A stretch of DNA of 17,277 nt from Opitutales bacterium (GCA_021641325.1 JAJXPD010000001.1:1-17277), one strand, 5' to 3'. Positions 9,041 through 15,448 are shown, counted from the stretch's first letter. Notes: generated from the sequence alone by a model not told the origin. Numbers and translations are program-made.

Positions 9041-9132
9041 GGCTGAGAATCGGCTCAAAAGCGGGCTGATTTACCCGAAATAAGGCTCACGGTGAGCCGA
9101 AAAGCCCCAAAAAACTTGACATTTTGAGCCGA
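9041..9132. promoter_or_regulatory. Cluster of six GGCTSA motifs with nested inverted repeats
   Basis: GGCTGA or GGCTCA occurs at 9041-9046, 9052-9057, 9064-9069 and 9084-9089, and as TGAGCC at 9093-9098 and 9125-9130. Two sets pair: TCGGCTCAAAA (9050-9060) with TTTTGAGCCGA (9122-9132), and GGCTCAC (9084-9090) with GTGAGCC (9092-9098). The motif starts are roughly 11, 12, 20, 9 and 32 bases apart, close to whole helical turns, as expected for repeated operator sites on one DNA face. Its position before the SDR-led operon suggests control of that operon; no regulator gene lies beside it. Confidence 0.5.
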
Positions 9133-9159
9133 AACCCGATTTTTCCGCAAAGGTAAAAT
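9116..9159 (+). promoter_or_regulatory. Possible promoter elements for the SDR-led operon
   Basis: TTGACA (9116-9121) matches a sigma-70 -35 box exactly, but the best-spaced -10 is a poor GATTTT (9138-9143); TAAAAT at 9154-9159 is better but 32 bases away. The TTGACA directly abuts the right arm of the GGCTSA inverted repeat. The pairing of boxes is uncertain. Confidence 0.3.
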
Positions 9160-9216
9160 AGGTTTGCGTGTCGGGGTTTGCGTGCCAAACTGCACTTAAC
9201 TAACAAAGGTTTTCTT

Positions 9217-10146
9217 ATGCTGATTTTCTGTACGGGCGCGACTGGGCTTGTCGGCTACAATTTCATAAAGGCGGCGTCGGAGGCGGGGCACCGCGTCGTT
9301 GCGGTTTCGCATTCGCACGAGCTTCCGCAGTTCAAGGGGGTCGAACAAATGAAAATCGACCTCGCCGACACCGCGGCTGTTCAACGCGCGGTTCTCGACG
9401 TGTTCCCCGAAATGGTCGTAAACTGCGCGGCGATTTCAAGCCCCGCAGACGTGGACGCAAAGCCCGAACTCGCCGAGAAAATGAACACGGTGCTCCCCGA
9501 AACTTTGGCGATCCTCGCCAAGCACGTCAACGCGCGCCTGATTCACATTTCGACCGACATGGTTTTCGACGGCTCGTGCCCGCCCTACAAAAATACCGAC
9601 GTTCCCATGCCAGCAACCCTCTACGGCACTACGAAGCTCATGGCGGAAAAGCGGGTTCTGAAAATCTGCGCGCCGTCGAGCGTCGTGTTGCGCCTAAGCC
9701 ACGTCAGCGGAAACAGCCTCACTACAAAACGCTCGCTGCACGAAAAGCTTTTGCGCTCTTGGGCGGCGGGAAAGCCCGTATCGGCGCGGACGGACGAAAT
9801 CAAGTGCCCGCTTTCCGCGTCGAGGCTCGCCGACCTGCTTTGCGAGCTTTGCGACCGCCCGAACGTCAGCGGCATTTACCACTACGCGGGGCTTGAACCC
9901 GTCAGCCGCTACGACATGGCCGCGCGCATCGCAAAGCACTTCGGGCTTGACCCGCAAAAATACGTCGTGCCGACAACGGGCGACAGGCGCGTAGATTTGA
10001 CCATGGACATGTCGTGCCTTGCCGCCCGCGTGAAAACGCGCTCGTGCATGTTCGACGAACTTTTCGACGAAATGCGCGTGCCCGCCGACGTCGAAGACTG
10101 GCTCAAAGCCGAGGGAAAGCCGCCCGTCAAACGCTTCAAACTGTGA
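9217..10146 (+). CDS. RmlD-like SDR family oxidoreductase (dTDP-4-dehydrorhamnose reductase family)
   Basis: 309 residues of the extended/atypical short-chain dehydrogenase fold. The nucleotide-binding GATGLVG motif spans residues 7-13, the catalytic STD is at 112-114 and YGTTK gives Tyr136 and Lys140, so the active site is complete. The NCAAIS strand and the region after SGIYHYAG fit RmlD-type reductases of deoxysugar synthesis. No rmlA, rmlB or rmlC is present, so the true substrate may be another NDP-sugar or a related carbonyl. The ATG at 9217 is chosen over a TTG at 9178 because AAAGG lies eight bases before it and the glycine motif then falls at the normal position. The stop TGA shares one base with the ATG of the next gene (TGATG), so translation is likely coupled. 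Confidence 0.82.
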   Translation: MLIFCTGATGLVGYNFIKAASEAGHRVVAVSHSHELPQFKGVEQMKIDLADTAAVQRAVLDVFPEMVVNCAAISSPADVDAKPELAEKMNTVLPETLAILAKHVNARLIHISTDMVFDGSCPPYKNTDVPMPATLYGTTKLMAEKRVLKICAPSSVVLRLSHVSGNSLTTKRSLHEKLLRSWAAGKPVSARTDEIKCPLSASRLADLLCELCDRPNVSGIYHYAGLEPVSRYDMAARIAKHFGLDPQKYVVPTTGDRRVDLTMDMSCLAARVKTRSCMFDELFDEMRVPADVEDWLKAEGKPPVKRFKL

Positions 10147-11171
10147 TGGCGCGTGGTTCGAAAACGTCGGCGTTGTCGGGGCTTTTTGCGGCTTTCGCGC
10201 TTCTTGCGTTCTCCGCGTGTTTTGCGCGGGCGGAGGTGTCGGCGCAAAACCTTTCGGGCGCGGCTTTGAAGCCGCTTGCGGAGTCTTTCCGCGCGGGGCT
10301 TGCAAAGTGCGGCGCAAAGTCGGGCGCGGTTTGCGCGGCGGCTCGCGGGCGGATAATTTTCGGCGCGGATTTTTCGGAGGGAAGCGGGCGCGTCTACCCG
10401 CTCGGAAACACGTCCCAGCCTCTGCTTTCGCTGATGCTCGCGGCGATGGAATCCGACGGAGAATTGGCGGCGGACTGGCGCGTCGCGCGGCACTGCTCGT
10501 ATTTCAAGCCCGCCGACAGCCCCGCGACTTTCGACGACCTTCTCTCCATGCGGGCTGGCTTCGAACCTTACGCCGATTCGCTCGTTCCGCCCGACGCCGA
10601 CGCGTTCGAATTTTTCGGAATCGCCGCCCAGCTGCCCCGCGCCGCAAACGGTTTCTTCGCGAGGTCGCGCGTCGGCGCGGCTTTGGCGGGCTACGCAATG
10701 GCGTATGTTTCCGACAAGAAATCGCGCAATCTGAAAAAGGCGTTCGCCGCGTGCGCAAAAAAATACCTCTTCGAGCCGCTCGAATTTTCGTCGCCGCGCT
10801 TCGCGTCTTTCGACAAGCCCGACTTCCCCGCGACCGCGTTCGCGCTGACCGTTCCCGACTGCGCAAAATGGCTCGAATGCGAAACCGCCGACAGCCCGAA
10901 AATCGCGACCCGCGCCGCGCTGGACTCGCGCCGCAACCCTCGCGATTCCGACTGCAAATTCGGCGGCGGCTGGACTTCCTCGACCGAATGCGGCGTCTCG
11001 TTCCGCGTGTCTGCGGACTACTTCGAGGGCTGCGCGAACGTCGTTGCGGTGTTCCCCGCCGAGCGCGTCGCGGTGGCGTTTTTCGCCGCCTCGCGCGACG
11101 CAAAGGGCGCGGCGAAGCTCTGCGCCGACTCGCTTTCGCAATTCGTAAAAATTCTTTCAAACGCACAATGA
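10146..11171 (+). CDS. Secreted beta-lactamase-fold (class C/serine hydrolase family) protein with degenerate active site
   Basis: 341 residues from the ATG at 10146, which overlaps the upstream stop. An N-terminal hydrophobic segment (about 9-28) ending near ARA is a likely signal peptide. The body aligns by eye to beta-lactamase/serine hydrolase family PF00144: GNTSQPLLSLMLAAMESDGEL (87-107) occupies the place of GSxxKxFTALxxLQLVEEGKL, TFDDLLSMRAGF (128-139) that of the LLxHTSG segment, and FARSRVGAALAGYAMAYVSDKK with YLFEPLEF that of the YxN helix and FEPLGM. Catalytic Ser and Lys of SxxK appear as Asn88 and Gln91, and YxN as Phe171-Ala-Arg173. Hydrolase or peptidase activity is therefore doubtful; a binding or structural role is inferred. 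There are many cysteines for an exported protein. The last bases overlap the next gene by 4 bp. Confidence 0.7.
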   Translation: MARGSKTSALSGLFAAFALLAFSACFARAEVSAQNLSGAALKPLAESFRAGLAKCGAKSGAVCAAARGRIIFGADFSEGSGRVYPLGNTSQPLLSLMLAAMESDGELAADWRVARHCSYFKPADSPATFDDLLSMRAGFEPYADSLVPPDADAFEFFGIAAQLPRAANGFFARSRVGAALAGYAMAYVSDKKSRNLKKAFAACAKKYLFEPLEFSSPRFASFDKPDFPATAFALTVPDCAKWLECETADSPKIATRAALDSRRNPRDSDCKFGGGWTSSTECGVSFRVSADYFEGCANVVAVFPAERVAVAFFAASRDAKGAAKLCADSLSQFVKILSNAQ

Positions 11172-12145
11172 AAACCGACTTTTTTAAATCAGTTTTGCTC
11201 TTCGCTTCCGCCGCTTTCGCGCTTCCGGCGTTCGGCTCTTTGAAATTCGCGTTCGTTGCTCCCGACGCCCTCACGCCGCAAAATGCCGCCGTCTTCAACG
11301 GCATGCGCGACGCGTTTGCGGAGCTTCAATCGCGCTACGGAAAAACCTTCGAGGTCGAGTACATCGACGCCCGCCTCTCCGCCGAAAACCAGGCAAAACA
11401 GCTCGGCGGGGCGTATATAGGCGGCTTTGCGGGCGCGGTCGTTCTGCCCGTAGAATGCGCGAAGCCGCTTTCCGAAAAAATTTCCGCGCTGGCGGACAGG
11501 GGCTTTCCCGTAGCGCTCGTAGGCTCGGACATGCCCGAATCTAAACGCCTGTGCTTTGTAGGCGACGACCGCGACTCTTTCGGGAAAATCCTTTCCGGGC
11601 TTATCGCCGAGCTTTCGCGCGGAAAAAAGTTTTCGCTTTTCTGCTATTTCAGGGGCGCGCCGTCCGCCGACATTACGCCGACCGACACCGCCGAAATCTC
11701 CGCGCTTTTGGGCGGCGCAATGCCGCTCGACGCGTACAAAGAGGCGGTTTCGAAATACAATCCCAAGCTTGTCTCCGCCGACTACTACTCGGTCTACGCG
11801 CGGCAAAATTCCGTGGAAATCATGCGGCGCGACGACTACGGCGAGCTGTTTTTCAGCCCCTATTTGCTCGCCGACATGCAGCCCATTAAGCGCGATTCCG
11901 ACAGGCTTTTCGCCGTTTGCGTAGGCGCGGTTCCGCAGCTTGAACGCTATCTTGCCGACTCCTCCGTCAACGCGTGCGTTTTCGGCGACTACTACGGCTG
12001 GGGCTATTTTGCGGCGCGCGCGCTTGCGGAAAAGGCGGTCGGGAAAAGCAATCCCGAAAAAGAAGTGCGCTTGTTGAAGCCGCTCGTTGCGACCCCAAAA
12101 AATCTCAACTCATTCATCTCAGACTGGAAGCGCTGGATGCGGTAG
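11168..12145 (+). CDS. Periplasmic binding protein, sugar-binding (RbsB/LacI-like) family
   Basis: 325 residues. MKTDFFKSVLLFASAAFALPAFG is a signal peptide without a lipobox, so a soluble periplasmic product is expected. The mature part has the pattern of type I sugar-binding proteins: LKFAFVAPDALTPQNAAVFNGMRDAFAEL, a Q-containing helix (ENQAKQLGGAYIGGFAGAVVLPVE), then GFPVALVGSDMPESKRLCFVGDDRDSFGKILSGL, equivalent to the hinge and cleft strands. The ATG overlaps the upstream TGA by 4 bp. No ABC permease or ATPase gene is near, so it may serve a distant transporter or deliver a signal to a receptor. The stop TAG (12143-12145) is also the first three bases of the inverted repeat 12143-12280, so the C-terminus may have been set by that element. 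Ligand unknown. Confidence 0.8.
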   Translation: MKTDFFKSVLLFASAAFALPAFGSLKFAFVAPDALTPQNAAVFNGMRDAFAELQSRYGKTFEVEYIDARLSAENQAKQLGGAYIGGFAGAVVLPVECAKPLSEKISALADRGFPVALVGSDMPESKRLCFVGDDRDSFGKILSGLIAELSRGKKFSLFCYFRGAPSADITPTDTAEISALLGGAMPLDAYKEAVSKYNPKLVSADYYSVYARQNSVEIMRRDDYGELFFSPYLLADMQPIKRDSDRLFAVCVGAVPQLERYLADSSVNACVFGDYYGWGYFAARALAEKAVGKSNPEKEVRLLKPLVATPKNLNSFISDWKRWMR

Positions 12146-12280
12146 GCGCGTTAGACGGCGCGTGAAAGCACCGTTGATGCGGCGTTTCGCGAGTGTCTCA
12201 GACTGCTCGCGTACATCAGTACGCCACGCACCCTGAGCCACTCGCAAAGCCACCGCCTGAACGGCACTTTGACGCGCCTA
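12143..12280. repeat. 138-bp imperfect inverted repeat bounded by TA (possible MITE or structured element)
   Basis: The ends are TAGGCGCGT (12143-12151) and ACGCGCCTA (12272-12280). Inside, GCGAGTGTCTCAG (12189-12201) pairs with CTGAGCCACTCGC (12233-12245) with one mismatch. The centre GCGTAC (12209-12214), ATCA loop, GTACGC (12219-12224) is perfect. Arms between these blocks also match with small gaps (for example CACCGTTGATGCGG against the reverse complement of CCGCCTGAACGGCAC). A left arm of 72 and a right arm of 62 bases surround a 4-base loop. TA at both outer edges fits a TA target duplication of Tc1/mariner/IS630-type MITEs, but it could equally be part of the repeat. No transposase is in the window. 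Confidence 0.7.
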
Positions 12281-12427
12281 AAATTACAGCGCGGAGCGCG
12301 GAAGATTTTTAGCGTGCGCTGGGAGAAAAGTTGAGTTGATTGGTTAGCGGAGAATTTGTGTTTGCGAAAATCCGTTTTTTTCTTTTTTCGCGCAAAGCGC
12401 GTCTATTTAAATTAGTTTCTTACGAAG

Positions 12428-12512
12428 CTGAAAAGTTTCCCTATCTCAGTAATTGCCGCAGGCAATACGGACTAATCCAGAAAAGGCGCGGGTATACCCG
12501 CGCCGAATAATC
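12428..12512 (-). repeat. Dispersed hairpin repeat, copy 2 (inverted)
   Basis: Read on the minus strand, this copy gives GATTATT (12512-12506), the identical 20-bp palindrome (12504-12485), TTTTCTG, a spacer of again exactly 18 bases between palindromes, the second palindrome with a changed centre (12466-12452, ATTGCC-TGC-GGCAAT) and TAGGGAAACTTTTCAG (12443-12428). It is shorter than copy 1 mainly because about ten bases between GATTATT and the palindrome are missing. Conservation of the palindromes and their spacing above that of the flanks indicates a real repeat family. Confidence 0.8.
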
Positions 12513-12519
12513 ACAGAAA

Positions 12520-12574
12520 GGAACGAAGTTCCGACGCCGTGCAGGCTGCAGCCTGCCAGCCTTGAAATAAGGCT
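12520..12574. repeat. Three consecutive hairpins upstream of torF-like gene
   Basis: GGAACGAAGTTCC (12520-12532), the 16-bp perfect palindrome GCAGGCTGCAGCCTGC (12541-12556) and AGCCTTGAAATAAGGCT (12558-12574) follow each other within 55 bp. With the two palindromes of the adjacent repeat copy, five potential stems lie in about 125 bp, ending 46 bases before the start codon. Confidence 0.75.
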
Positions 12575-12620
12575 TGCATAATGGAGGTGTGGTGTTAAGG
12601 TTTTTAGAAAAGTACAGTTT

Positions 12621-13505
12621 ATGAAAAAATTTGCGTATATAACGATGATGGTAGCGTCGGCGGTGTCGGCGTTTGGTCAGGCCGATGTTGAGTCGTCTTC
12701 GGCGTCGGTTGCGTCAACGCTTGCGGGCGGCGCGTCGGCGGTTCGCGACATTGCTCCCGAGATGTCGCTGTCGCTTTTGAGCGTGTCGGCGTCGGTTGGG
12801 TACGAATCGCAGTACATGTTCCGCGGCGAGAAGTTCGCGGGGCATTCAATCCAGCCGAAAGTAGAGTTTGCATACCCCGTGTACGGCTTCGACATCTACG
12901 CGGGCGCGTGGGCTAACACCCCCGTTGAGGGCAACAAGGGCGGGCTTACGGAAATCGACATTTACGGCGGCGTGAATTACTATTATAAGTCGATGCGCCT
13001 CGATGTCGGGTATATCCTCTACTACTATCCCGACTCCGACCAGACCCACAACAAGCTTTCGCGCGACATGGAAGTTTACGTCGGCGGCGCGTTCGACACC
13101 TCCGCATACCTCGACGGAATCAACCTCAACCCCTCCGCGTACTATTTCTACAACTGGATTCTCAAACAGCAGGTTGTCGAAATCTCGCTTTCGTACAGCA
13201 TTCCCGTTGGCGAGCAGCTGCTCGACGACGCGCGTTTCACGCTTCCCGTCAGCGTCTACGGCGGCTACTTGACGTCGGGCAGAAAGAACGGCGACAACGG
13301 CAGCCCCGACAGCGGCGTTTCCTATTTCTACTGGGGCGTCAGCGGCGACATCGCTTTCGCCATTACCGACTATTGCACAATCAGCGGCGGTATCCGCTAT
13401 TCGATGCGCGAGGGCGGCAACGAGGGCGACCCCGTAGACCACTACCCCTTGCAGGGCAGGGAAAACAACCTCTGGTTCGGCGGCAAAGTCGACTTCGGCT
13501 TCTAA
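12621..13505 (+). CDS. TorF-like outer-membrane beta-barrel protein (Gcw_chp family)
   Basis: 294 residues with a signal peptide (MKKFAYITMMVASAVSAFGQ), a Ser/Ala-rich linker (about 21-45) and a barrel rich in alternating aromatic strands. SASVGYESQYMFRGEK is the hallmark opening of the TorF/Gcw_chp putative porin family (TIGR02001/PF09694), and the chain ends in a strand with terminal Phe (KVDFGF), as outer-membrane barrels do for BAM-mediated insertion. Tyrosine clusters such as YYYKSMRLDVGYILYYY look like membrane strands. The function in the family is poorly known; diffusion of small solutes is a guess. The start has only a weak ribosome-binding site; GGAGG at 12583-12587 is too far upstream. 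A long hairpin-rich leader precedes it and terminators follow. Confidence 0.85.
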   Translation: MKKFAYITMMVASAVSAFGQADVESSSASVASTLAGGASAVRDIAPEMSLSLLSVSASVGYESQYMFRGEKFAGHSIQPKVEFAYPVYGFDIYAGAWANTPVEGNKGGLTEIDIYGGVNYYYKSMRLDVGYILYYYPDSDQTHNKLSRDMEVYVGGAFDTSAYLDGINLNPSAYYFYNWILKQQVVEISLSYSIPVGEQLLDDARFTLPVSVYGGYLTSGRKNGDNGSPDSGVSYFYWGVSGDIAFAITDYCTISGGIRYSMREGGNEGDPVDHYPLQGRENNLWFGGKVDFGF

Positions 13506-13506
13506 G

Positions 13507-13532
13507 CCGACATTCCGCGCTTGCGGAGTCGG
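13507..13532 (+). terminator. Stem-loop directly after torF-like stop
   Basis: CCGAC-AT-TCCGC pairs with GCGGAGTCGG around a GCTT loop with a two-base bulge, starting one base after the stop codon. The T-run that follows is weak, so it may stabilise the 3' end rather than terminate. Confidence 0.45.
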
Positions 13533-13553
13533 GTTTGCATTCTTTCAATACAC

Positions 13554-13581
13554 GGCGCGGTTTTTCGACCGCGCTTTTTTT
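13554..13581 (+). terminator. Rho-independent terminator after torF-like gene
   Basis: GCGCGGT (13555-13561) pairs with ACCGCGC (13568-13574), followed by seven T residues (13575-13581). It is a textbook plus-strand terminator. Confidence 0.88.
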
Positions 13582-13623
13582 GCGTAAATTTTCCCGAATA
13601 AAAATCCCTCCACGCGCCAAATA

Positions 13624-13648
13624 AAAGCCCGCATGTTTTGCGGGCTTT
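13624..13648. terminator. Symmetric terminator hairpin
   Basis: AAAGCCCGC (13624-13632) pairs exactly with GCGGGCTTT (13640-13648) around a 7-base loop. Short T-runs on both strands suggest a modest terminator for either direction. Confidence 0.6.
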
Positions 13649-13687
13649 GACGCTATGCGCTTCGCAAAACACTGAACGCGCGGGCGC

Positions 13688-13718
13688 AAAAAAAGGCGCG
13701 GAATTTCCGCGCCTTTTT
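13688..13718. terminator. Bidirectional terminator between torF-like gene and eda
   Basis: Nine-base arms form GGCGCGGAATTTCCGCGCC (13695-13713), flanked by an A-tract (13688-13694) on the left and T5 (13714-13718) on the right. The structure can therefore stop transcripts from both convergent genes. The eda stop codon is about 24 bp to the right. Confidence 0.85.
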
Positions 13719-13741
13719 GTTTTTTTGAAATGTCGGGGAAA

Positions 13742-14377
13742 TTAGGCGTTGAGAGCCGCCGTAGCCTCTTCCGCGTTCTTGCGGATAGCCGCCCAGTCGC
13801 GCTCGTTGATGAGCTTTGCGGGGGCAATCCACGAACCGCCGATTGCAGCCACCAGCGGCGACGAAAGGTATTCGCCCATGTTCGCAAGCTTCAAGCCGCC
13901 GAGGGGAATGAAGCTCACGCCGAGGTGCTTGTAGGGGGCAGCCATGCTTTCGAGGTGCTTCATGCCGCCTGTCGTGCCCGCGGGGAAGTACTTCATGAGC
14001 GTGCAGCCGTGTTCGAGCGACTGCTCGATTTCGCTGGGCGTCATGATTCCGGGGGCGAAGGGCAGACCCGCCTTTTGCGCGGCGTCAATCACGCGGACGT
14101 TGCAGCCGGGGCTTACGGCGAAATCCGCGCCGCGCCTCTTGGCTTCCTCCGCCTGTTCGGGCGTCAAAACCGTGCCGATGCCGAGCATGATTTTCTGCGC
14201 CTTTTCGACAATCGCCGACGCGCATTCGAACGCGTTGGGCGTGCGGAGCGTAAGCTCGATTGCCTTGATGCCGCCGTCGGCGAGGGCGTTTGCCAAATCG
14301 ACGGCGTCGTTTTTGTCGTTTACGCTAAGAACCGCGACAATGCGCGCTTCCCTTACTTTTTCAGCCAAAGTTTTCAT
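13742..14377 (-). CDS. eda: KDPG/KHG aldolase
   Basis: 211 residues, the normal length for Eda, which splits 2-keto-3-deoxy-6-phosphogluconate into pyruvate and glyceraldehyde 3-phosphate (or acts on 4-hydroxy-2-oxoglutarate). Glu41 in AIELTLRTP and Lys129 in LMKYFPA are the catalytic acid/base and Schiff-base residues. GIGTVLTPEQ, FAVSPGC and PLGGL are the expected phosphate and substrate loops. No edd (dehydratase) or sugar-acid gene lies nearby, so the source of its substrate is unknown. A convincing ribosome-binding site is missing. The 192-bp gap upstream suggests its own promoter, although the group behind it is on the same strand. Confidence 0.93.
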   Translation of the reverse strand: MKTLAEKVREARIVAVLSVNDKNDAVDLANALADGGIKAIELTLRTPNAFECASAIVEKAQKIMLGIGTVLTPEQAEEAKRRGADFAVSPGCNVRVIDAAQKAGLPFAPGIMTPSEIEQSLEHGCTLMKYFPAGTTGGMKHLESMAAPYKHLGVSFIPLGGLKLANMGEYLSSPLVAAIGGSWIAPAKLINERDWAAIRKNAEEATAALNA

Positions 14378-14569
14378 GTCGTCGAGCTTGGCGCATTCTC
14401 ATTCGATTGCAAATTAAATTTTGCGCCAAATTGCGGATTCCCGCGATTTTTTTTGCCGCGCCCGATTTGCGCCGCGCAAAGGCTTGGCGTCGGCGGGGCA
14501 TGCGGCTGATTTTGAAAACGCGGAATCTGCTTGCCGCACGCGCGGAGTCGGCTTCGCGGGCGCGGGCGT

Positions 14570-15436
14570 TTAGCGTTCCCCGCCGTTGCGGACGCCCGAC
14601 TTGAAAGCTTCGAATTTTTGCGTGTCGAAAATAATGTCGATTGCGCCGATTTTGTCCGCGGGGAAGCCCGCCGGCGCGAGCACGTTTTCGAGGACGTATT
14701 TTTTCAGCGAAACTTCGGCGTCGATTCTCGCGCGGAGCATGTTTTGCGCGCTTTTGGAACGCTCGGCGAGGTACTGCGGGAACTCGCTTTTTTTGTACTC
14801 GGCGATTTTCGCGTTGACGCCGTCGGAAATCGAGCTTTCGCGGACGTCGCATTTGATTTCGGAGTACTTGACGGGCGTTTCGCATTCGAGCGCGTCGAAG
14901 TAGAACGCGAAGCGCAGCATGCCGTCGTCCGACTTGCTCGTGTCGAATTTCAGCCCCCTGAACGGAATGTAGTACTGGTAGTGCGCCACCGCCTCCATTT
15001 GCAGAGAGCCCGAAAGAAATTTGAATTTGGAGAAGTCCGCCCTGATTTTCACGCGCTCGTCGATGCCTGCCACAACGTATTTGTTTTCGGGGCTTGCGCC
15101 CAGAAATTCGGTCTCGTAGCTTACGGTTGCCTTCGGGGCGGCGGCGAGCGATTTTTGTATAGACTGCGCGGCGTCCGACAACGCGCTTTTTGCCGCATTG
15201 TAGGCGTCGTCCGCCGTTTGGTTCAGCGCGGAGCAGCCGCGGAAAACGAGCGCGGAGGCAACGAACGCCGCGACGAACGTAAAGCAGAGCACGGCGCACG
15301 AAATTTTGCGCCTTAAATTGAGCTTTTTATTTTTGCGCCTGCGGGGCGCAGCGGGAGAGTCTGGCAAGTCCGCGCCCGACGTTTCGCGGCTTTCCGAAAC
15401 GTCTGCGTTTTTCGGGCTTGCGTTGTCCGTCTCCAT
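14570..15436 (-). CDS. Membrane-anchored protein of unknown function
   Basis: I do not recognise this 288-residue protein with certainty. It starts with a polar, Ser/Ala/Pro-rich tail (1-31), then a basic patch RRRKNKKLNLRRK, then one transmembrane helix (about 46-66, AVLCFTFVAAFVASALVF); this favours a single-pass N-in orientation with about 220 residues outside the cytoplasm. The outer part opens with an Ala-rich helix (TADDAYNAAKSALSDAAQSIQKSL), then beta-rich sequence (KYVVAGIDERVKIRADFSKFKF, MEAVAHYQYYIPFRGLKFD), then a long helix (AKIAEYKKSEFPQYLAERSKSAQNMLRARIDAEVSLKKYV). The pattern faintly recalls DUF4230, which I cannot confirm. It begins 12 bp after rpe and is probably co-transcribed with bamD-lptE-rpe, hinting at an envelope role. 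Confidence 0.75.
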   Translation of the reverse strand: METDNASPKNADVSESRETSGADLPDSPAAPRRRKNKKLNLRRKISCAVLCFTFVAAFVASALVFRGCSALNQTADDAYNAAKSALSDAAQSIQKSLAAAPKATVSYETEFLGASPENKYVVAGIDERVKIRADFSKFKFLSGSLQMEAVAHYQYYIPFRGLKFDTSKSDDGMLRFAFYFDALECETPVKYSEIKCDVRESSISDGVNAKIAEYKKSEFPQYLAERSKSAQNMLRARIDAEVSLKKYVLENVLAPAGFPADKIGAIDIIFDTQKFEAFKSGVRNGGER

Positions 15437-15448
15437 TTTTTCGGCGGC

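Larger units (their letters stand above)
8886..9216. other. Divergent intergenic region, hisC / SDR
   Basis: 331 bp lie between two divergent start codons. The hisC side is AT-rich (8886-8923) and contains TATATA at 8918-8923, a plausible hisC promoter core without a clear -35. The stretch 8930-9030 shows nothing I can name. The SDR side holds a cluster of inverted and direct GGCTSA motifs (9041-9130). Confidence 0.5.
12281..12620. other. Intergenic region upstream of torF-like gene
   Basis: Counting the inverted repeat before it, 475 bp separate the two plus-strand genes. This part holds CAGCGC/GCGCTG arms near 12287-12320, a CGCGCAAAGCGCG hairpin near 12390-12402 after a T-rich run, the second ~90-bp repeat copy (12428-12512) and three more hairpins (12520-12574). 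I find no convincing promoter pair; CATAAT near 12576-12581 is the nearest -10-like string. Confidence 0.5.

Noticed and set aside
9909..11141. A 410-codon minus-strand frame opposite the beta-lactamase-like gene
   Set aside because: Arginine-rich, no domain and no start context. The plus strand has a signal peptide, overlapping starts and a recognisable fold.
10217..11167. In-frame upstream extension of the binding-protein gene
   Set aside because: The sequence before the ATG at 11168 is arginine-rich and overlaps the preceding gene in another frame; the signal peptide begins at 11168.
12178..12237. A 19-codon ORF inside the inverted repeat
   Set aside because: It is short, has no ribosome-binding site and its sequence is fully determined by the palindromic arms.
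12581..12598. Mini-ORF of five codons with GGAGG inside, upstream of the TorF-like gene
   Set aside because: It lacks its own ribosome-binding site and could occur by chance; there is no sign of a regulatory leader peptide such as repeated codons.
14378..14569. 192-bp gap between eda and the unknown membrane protein
   Set aside because: I see no gene, clear terminator or promoter here; the poly-T run near 14449-14456 lacks a preceding stem on either strand.
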